A DNA stretch of 44,219 nt, from positions 1 to 44,219 of the forward strand of contig JADFZK010000023.1 of NCBI GenBank assembly GCA_015232565.1. Direction: 5' to 3'. Shown here piece by piece: positions 40,127-44,219 of this stretch (the first letter of the stretch is position 1; each line of letters opens with the position of its first letter). Source of the stretch: Candidatus Omnitrophota bacterium (GTDB lineage: Bacteria > Omnitrophota > Gorgyraeia > Zapsychrales > Fredricksoniimonadaceae). The notes under the pieces were generated by a model that was not told the DNA's origin, ran no database searches, and worked only from the letters and a program-made list of their open reading frames with translations. Position numbers and translations under genes: made by a program.

Positions 40127-43100
40127 ATGTTGCAACATTTGACGCAGGTTTTTTGGTTTCGCGGAGTGGCGGTAACGGTCATAGCCGCGTTCCTGTTAAT
40201 GATCCCGGCTCAATCCGGGTTTGCCCAGGTGGCGGCGGTTTTGCCGGTGCCGGGCTCGATGGTCCACGTGAGCGGTGCGTTTCAGCCGGCTAACATCAGC
40301 GGGATGAAGGTTGATTTTAAGGACCCTTTCAATTTCTATTTCATCATGGACAATGGCCAGCAGGTAATGACTGATGAGGTAAAAAAGAGCGAGTTCGAAA
40401 AGATCATCAAGTACTTTATGGCTTCCTTAACCACGCCCAACAAGGATATGTGGGTTAACTTGTCGCCGCTGGAGTCCAGCCGGGTCATTCCGGAAAACTT
40501 TTCCCGGACCGCGCTCGGCCGTGATCTTTTGGCCCAGGATTATTTGCTTAAGCAGATGACCGCTTCTTTAATATACCCGGAAGACGCCATCGGTAAAAAG
40601 TTCTGGGAAAAGGTGTACGCCCAGGCATATGAAAAGTTTGGCACTACGGATATCCCGGTCGACACTTTCAACAAAGTGTGGATCACCCCCGATACCGCCG
40701 ATGTGTACCAAAAAGACGACACCGTCCTAGTGGTAGACAGTCACTTAAAGGTAATACTGGAAACGGACTATTTAGCGACGTCGACTAATGCTATGCCAAC
40801 CAGGGGACATGATGCCCCGCCAGCGGATACCAATGAGCGGGGCTTCGTGTCCCCTAGCCGTCTGCCAACCTCTCAACCAACGAATACGAAAGCAACCCAG
40901 GTCTCAACCCAAACGCCAAACGATCCTGCAAGCACGCAGCCAAACCCAACGCTAACCGAAAACAACATTGCCAAAAACATCCTGCGTGAGATCGTGATCC
41001 CGGTCATCGAAAAAGAAGTCAACGAAGGCGCGCACTTTGCGGCTACCCGACAGGCGTATAACGCCATGATCCTGGCCACCTGGTTCAAGAAGTCGCTTAA
41101 AGACAGCCTTTTGGGTCAGGCGTATGCGGACCAGGACAAAAGCAATGGTATTGCTATTGCCGATCCGCAGTTGGCCAAAGAGGAGATCTACAACAAGTAC
41201 CTGGAAGCTTTTAAGGTGGGGGTATTCAATTACATAAAAGATGAAGCCGATTCGGTTACGGACGACAGTCTTCCCAGGAAATATTTCTCGGGTGGTTATG
41301 ATCTGGGTGAGAAAGTGGCGCCTCAGAATGTGCTTATGGCTGCGGCCCGCCGGGTTTGGGGAAATAAGAACAAGCTCGCGGGGCTTACTTTTCTTTCGGT
41401 GTTATTAATGGCGCCATCGGCCTTTGGCCGGGGAGCCGAAGATTTAATGAAGCACTCGCCTGATAATGGCAAGGCTTCCAAGGTGGCTTTTATGGGCCAG
41501 CCCGGCAAGGCTTTGTTAAGAGCGGGAGATATTCGACAGGGCGCGGGCGCCGCCGCTTTGCAGGCTGCAAAAAGCCGGGCCAGTTCATCTTCGAATGTAG
41601 CCCTGGCGGCAGTGCAGGATGCGCCAGCTACAGTGGCTTCGAGCACAGGGGCTTCGGTGGGTTCAACAACGGTGGTGACTTTGGTGGCCCCGGGGCCAAC
41701 CGGCGCAGGGGTTGCGAGTGTCGCGCATACTACTACATCCAATGCGCTTGCCGTAGCGGTGGTTGCACCGCAAGCGCCGCAAGCCACTGCTCCGGTGGTG
41801 GCCAGCACGCCCGCGGTGGTCCAACCAGAAGCGTCGAATGGCGCCAAGGCAACAACGACGGTGAGTGTGCCAGACCAGGGTCTTTCTGATGATATCCTTT
41901 CGCTTAAAGCAACGGTTCAGAGTCTAAATCTGGAGAATGCCAAGCTGGCGGGTTTACAGCAGAGTATCGCGGCGGCGCCTTCGGATGGGAAAAGTATTAC
42001 AAACTTAATTATTAATGTGTCCGAGGTTCAGCAAGAGGCGAACAGATTGATCATCGAGAATCGTCAATTGAGTGAGGCCGCGATCAATGCGATGAATCAA
42101 GCATCAGATGCAATGAATCAAGCGGCATATGCCAAGAAGATCGCTTTGCAGGTATCGGCTAATGACCAGGAAATAGGGAAGATAACGTCTATCGTTAATA
42201 AGCGCAATGAAGAGGCTGTTGAGGCTTTGCAAGCGGAATCTGCGGCTGTGTATAGAGGCGTGCTGGAGGCTTTGAGCAGGGCCAGTAATTCTTTATTGGC
42301 AAAGGTATCGGGTCAAGCTGCGGCGGCGCCGGCTAGTGCGCTTAGCGCTCCGTTTTCTTTTGACGGTCCCCGTGTGCCGCCGAATTTGGCGGAACTTCGT
42401 GTTGGGTTAACACTTGCAATTACCAAGCCGGGCGCACTGCCGGAATATTCCTTTTTCCAGCAGGGGGCTGGTGCGGCGTCGGCAGTTGTGACGCCGACAG
42501 CGGAACAGGTTGCAGCGCAGAAAGAAATTGAGCGTAAATTGGCAGAAAGCCAGTCTGTTTTGGAGAAGGTGAAGGCCGAGAAGAAAGCGATCGAAGCCGG
42601 TTATCAGGATTTTCGGGAGAAATACCTTGTGTCTGAAGAGATCCGGCGACAGAAGATTGAAGAGCAAAAGATCTTGTTGAAAGAGGCGATCAATGATCTG
42701 GCGGACGTAAAAGCCGAGCTGGCCGAGGCCAGGAACGCGGTCCAAGAAGCAAACCAGGAAGTCACCACCCAAGGGAAAGCTGTTAAGAAAGCGGCCCAGG
42801 GAGTAGCCGCTCCGGCAGTTAGGGCTTGGGATCAAGCACTCATTGATAAGCTTGCAAAGGAGTATGTTGATGAAATTAAGCGGTTGAACAGAGACATTGA
42901 CAAAGCCAAAAAGCTGTTAAACGAGTTAAAAAGCAATCGTGCTTTGGATCAGAAGATGAATGATCAGGCAGATTCTGAGGTCGCAAAATTGGTGGGTGCT
43001 ATAACGGGCTTGGTGGCATTTCTTGCTTATTTCATGAACAGAGCTCGGATAAACGCCGTGTTGTTTAGTTTGAAGTGGAGATTAAATATCGTTCAAGATC

Positions 43101-44107
43101 GTAAAGAGGCTATTGATAAATCTTTGGAGGCTCAGAAAGTCCCGGATCGGGTCGCTCAAGCCAGGGCTCAAGGCTTTCTGGCGCAGACAATAGCGCGCTT
43201 TAGAGACGCTTCTCGCCGGGTGTGGTTTGCTAGGCAGTCCGTTGAGAGGGTAACGGCCGGAATGAGTGCGGAAACTACCGCCAAGTTGAAAGAAGTTGGC
43301 GAGGAAATTGCCGTTTTCAAGAAACAGTTAAGGATGTATGTGCGCTCTAATAACAAGTATCCTGCTCAAAGTCAGGCCGCTTCATTTGAAGCTGAGAAGG
43401 CATTGTTTACTGAGAAAATAAGTAAGGCGCAGGAAAGGCGAAAGATTTTGCTGAATTTAGGTGCGGTGGAGATCGATATTGCGAAAGCAGGTTTCGAAAT
43501 TGAGGCGCATGCCCGAGCCATTCCCGGTGATATGGACGCTGAGGGCATTAAAAAGGCGTATGAAGAAAAAAGGATTGCTTTAAATACGACGCAGTATGAA
43601 TTAAATTTGCGGCGCTTGAATTTGTGTATTTCTATCAACGAGCAGGAAGCAGTGAAAGCGCAGGAAAGGGTTGAGATATTACGAACAGAAGTCTTGTTTA
43701 AGAAAGACCGCAGTTTTGTGGAGTCAGCTGTAAGGGAAGTGCAGGTTCGTTTGGTTGAGGCCGAGATGCATCTTTCAAGATTGCATGAAGAATACACTCG
43801 ATTGAACGAGGCTTTGTCGCTAGGAAATGAAATAAAAGAAGGAGATGTTTCTGCCCCGGGAAGAACGGATCCGGCCGCTATTGCGGGTAAGACCGACGCC
43901 GCGGCCGACCTGGGTGGTATTAACCTCGGCAGTGACACTCTTAAAATTAATATTCGTTTCGATGGTAAAGGCCTGCCTCTTCCCTTGAAGATGCAGGACC
44001 CGGCTATGATCAATCTTTCAGGTTTAATGCCCTTTATTAAGGAAATGACGCCTGTAACCCAGTTTAATGTCCCGGTGCTCAACGAGCTGATCCGCGGGCA
44101 GAAATAG
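40127..44107 (+). CDS. Giant exported coiled-coil protein with GGIN tail
   Basis: 1326 residues from ATG 40127 (TTGGAG 6-7 bases upstream). A signal peptide (about 1-34, GFAQ) is followed by a conserved-looking domain to about 210 (ALGRDLLAQDYLLKQMTASL, IPVDTFNKVWI), a linker encoded by a palindromic DNA element (226-243), and a second domain about 280-391 (NILREIVIPVIEKEVNEG, YNKYLEAFKVGVFNYIKDE, PRKYFSGGYD). Then come a hydrophobic segment (417-435), an Ala/Val/Thr-rich region (440-590), coiled coils (590-720 and 790-950), a membrane helix (951-972), more coiled coil (975-1240) and a tail from 1262 starting GGINLGSDTLKI. The first two domains recall large proteins I associate with Omnitrophota. 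Two internal hydrophobic segments suggest envelope-spanning anchoring. Function unknown. Confidence 0.8.
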   Translation: MLQHLTQVFWFRGVAVTVIAAFLLMIPAQSGFAQVAAVLPVPGSMVHVSGAFQPANISGMKVDFKDPFNFYFIMDNGQQVMTDEVKKSEFEKIIKYFMASLTTPNKDMWVNLSPLESSRVIPENFSRTALGRDLLAQDYLLKQMTASLIYPEDAIGKKFWEKVYAQAYEKFGTTDIPVDTFNKVWITPDTADVYQKDDTVLVVDSHLKVILETDYLATSTNAMPTRGHDAPPADTNERGFVSPSRLPTSQPTNTKATQVSTQTPNDPASTQPNPTLTENNIAKNILREIVIPVIEKEVNEGAHFAATRQAYNAMILATWFKKSLKDSLLGQAYADQDKSNGIAIADPQLAKEEIYNKYLEAFKVGVFNYIKDEADSVTDDSLPRKYFSGGYDLGEKVAPQNVLMAAARRVWGNKNKLAGLTFLSVLLMAPSAFGRGAEDLMKHSPDNGKASKVAFMGQPGKALLRAGDIRQGAGAAALQAAKSRASSSSNVALAAVQDAPATVASSTGASVGSTTVVTLVAPGPTGAGVASVAHTTTSNALAVAVVAPQAPQATAPVVASTPAVVQPEASNGAKATTTVSVPDQGLSDDILSLKATVQSLNLENAKLAGLQQSIAAAPSDGKSITNLIINVSEVQQEANRLIIENRQLSEAAINAMNQASDAMNQAAYAKKIALQVSANDQEIGKITSIVNKRNEEAVEALQAESAAVYRGVLEALSRASNSLLAKVSGQAAAAPASALSAPFSFDGPRVPPNLAELRVGLTLAITKPGALPEYSFFQQGAGAASAVVTPTAEQVAAQKEIERKLAESQSVLEKVKAEKKAIEAGYQDFREKYLVSEEIRRQKIEEQKILLKEAINDLADVKAELAEARNAVQEANQEVTTQGKAVKKAAQGVAAPAVRAWDQALIDKLAKEYVDEIKRLNRDIDKAKKLLNELKSNRALDQKMNDQADSEVAKLVGAITGLVAFLAYFMNRARINAVLFSLKWRLNIVQDRKEAIDKSLEAQKVPDRVAQARAQGFLAQTIARFRDASRRVWFARQSVERVTAGMSAETTAKLKEVGEEIAVFKKQLRMYVRSNNKYPAQSQAASFEAEKALFTEKISKAQERRKILLNLGAVEIDIAKAGFEIEAHARAIPGDMDAEGIKKAYEEKRIALNTTQYELNLRRLNLCISINEQEAVKAQERVEILRTEVLFKKDRSFVESAVREVQVRLVEAEMHLSRLHEEYTRLNEALSLGNEIKEGDVSAPGRTDPAAIAGKTDAAADLGGINLGSDTLKINIRFDGKGLPLPLKMQDPAMINLSGLMPFIKEMTPVTQFNVPVLNELIRGQK
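40802..40855. repeat. Palindromic element inside the giant gene
   Basis: AGGGGACATGATGCCCCGC (40802-40820) and GCGGGGCTTCGTGTCCCCT (40837-40855) are inverted copies with two mismatches in 19 bases and a 16-base loop. The frame reads through it (TRGHDAPPADTNERGFVSPS) in a linker between two domains. Confidence 0.75.
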
Positions 44108-44117
44108 CAATAGTTTC

Positions 44118-44135
44118 AAATGTAAGGAAGCGTTA
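44118..44135 (+). repeat. Dispersed 18-bp repeat after the giant gene
   Basis: AAATGTAAGGAAGCGTTA, identical to 21962-21979. The following GAGACCACACTAGAGAG shares CCACACTAG with the outer arm of the 26460-26630 element. The remaining bases to 44219 show no gene. Confidence 0.6.
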
Positions 44136-44219
44136 GAGACCACACTAGAGAGCTTCGTTGAGCGTTGTAGAGCCACACAATAATCTGCTTTGACCCGCCC
44201 AGTTTTTTCCACACTATTT

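Noticed and set aside
1..44219. tRNA, rRNA, CRISPR arrays, integrase or prophage genes
   Set aside because: Looked for on both strands; no cloverleaf, regularly spaced repeat array, transposase or phage gene could be recognised.

Overview
The window looks like chromosomal DNA of an uncultured Gram-negative (diderm) bacterium. The outer-envelope genes point there: an LptE lipoprotein, a BamD-like repeat protein, an LpxL/HtrB-type acyltransferase, apolipoprotein N-acyltransferase and MurJ. The large proteins at both ends, with a recurrent 'GGI[D/N]' C-terminal tail, and the island of cysteine-rich secreted proteins resemble what I associate with Omnitrophota (former OP3). That placement is inference from memory, not a search result.

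Layout. 1-2600: the 3' part of a large protein with a methyltransferase-like domain, a HEPN/MNT toxin-antitoxin pair, and a decayed copy of the large protein's tail. 2599-5437 (minus): a thiazole operon thiS-thiG-thiH-thiF, in which thiH carries a 135-bp in-frame insertion rich in palindromes. 5544-8735: minor-pilin genes of PilV, PilW and PilX type plus a small membrane protein, closed by a terminator. 8754-11879: a zinc-ribbon membrane protein, leuS and a small secreted protein. 11938-12215: a MITE-like element with terminal inverted repeats of about 31 bp. 12281-14243: comEA-comEC. 14273-15426: a HigBA-type toxin-antitoxin pair with its own promoter and operator, then a frameshifted DUF2442 gene. 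15574-19648: bamD-like, lptE, holA, convergent rpsT (whose terminator lies inside holA) and murJ. 19832-29229: four secreted proteins, three of them modular, cysteine-rich paralogues. 29387-36244: short uvrC, a 19-residue lysine-rich ORF (minus), ychF, prfB with its programmed +1 frameshift, and secA. 36286-39227: an Lnt fused to a response-regulator receiver domain, an acyltransferase and a 55-residue membrane protein. 39305-39906: a DUF433/DUF5615 toxin-antitoxin pair. 40127-44107: a 1326-residue exported coiled-coil protein.

How the genes work together. Most of the window serves the cell surface: protein export (SecA), lipoprotein maturation (Lnt), LPS transport and acylation (LptE, LpxL-like), outer-membrane assembly (BamD-like), peptidoglycan precursor flipping (MurJ), pili and DNA uptake (minor pilins, ComEA, ComEC), and the exported proteins themselves. 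Translation and replication housekeeping genes (leuS, rpsT, prfB, ychF, holA, uvrC) are interleaved.

Most notable are the Lnt-receiver fusion, two palindromic DNA elements lying in frame inside coding sequences (thiH and the giant gene), the paralogous cysteine-rich secreted proteins with duplicated promoters, and a C-terminal tail shared by otherwise unrelated large proteins. No tRNA, rRNA, CRISPR array, intact transposase or prophage was recognised.
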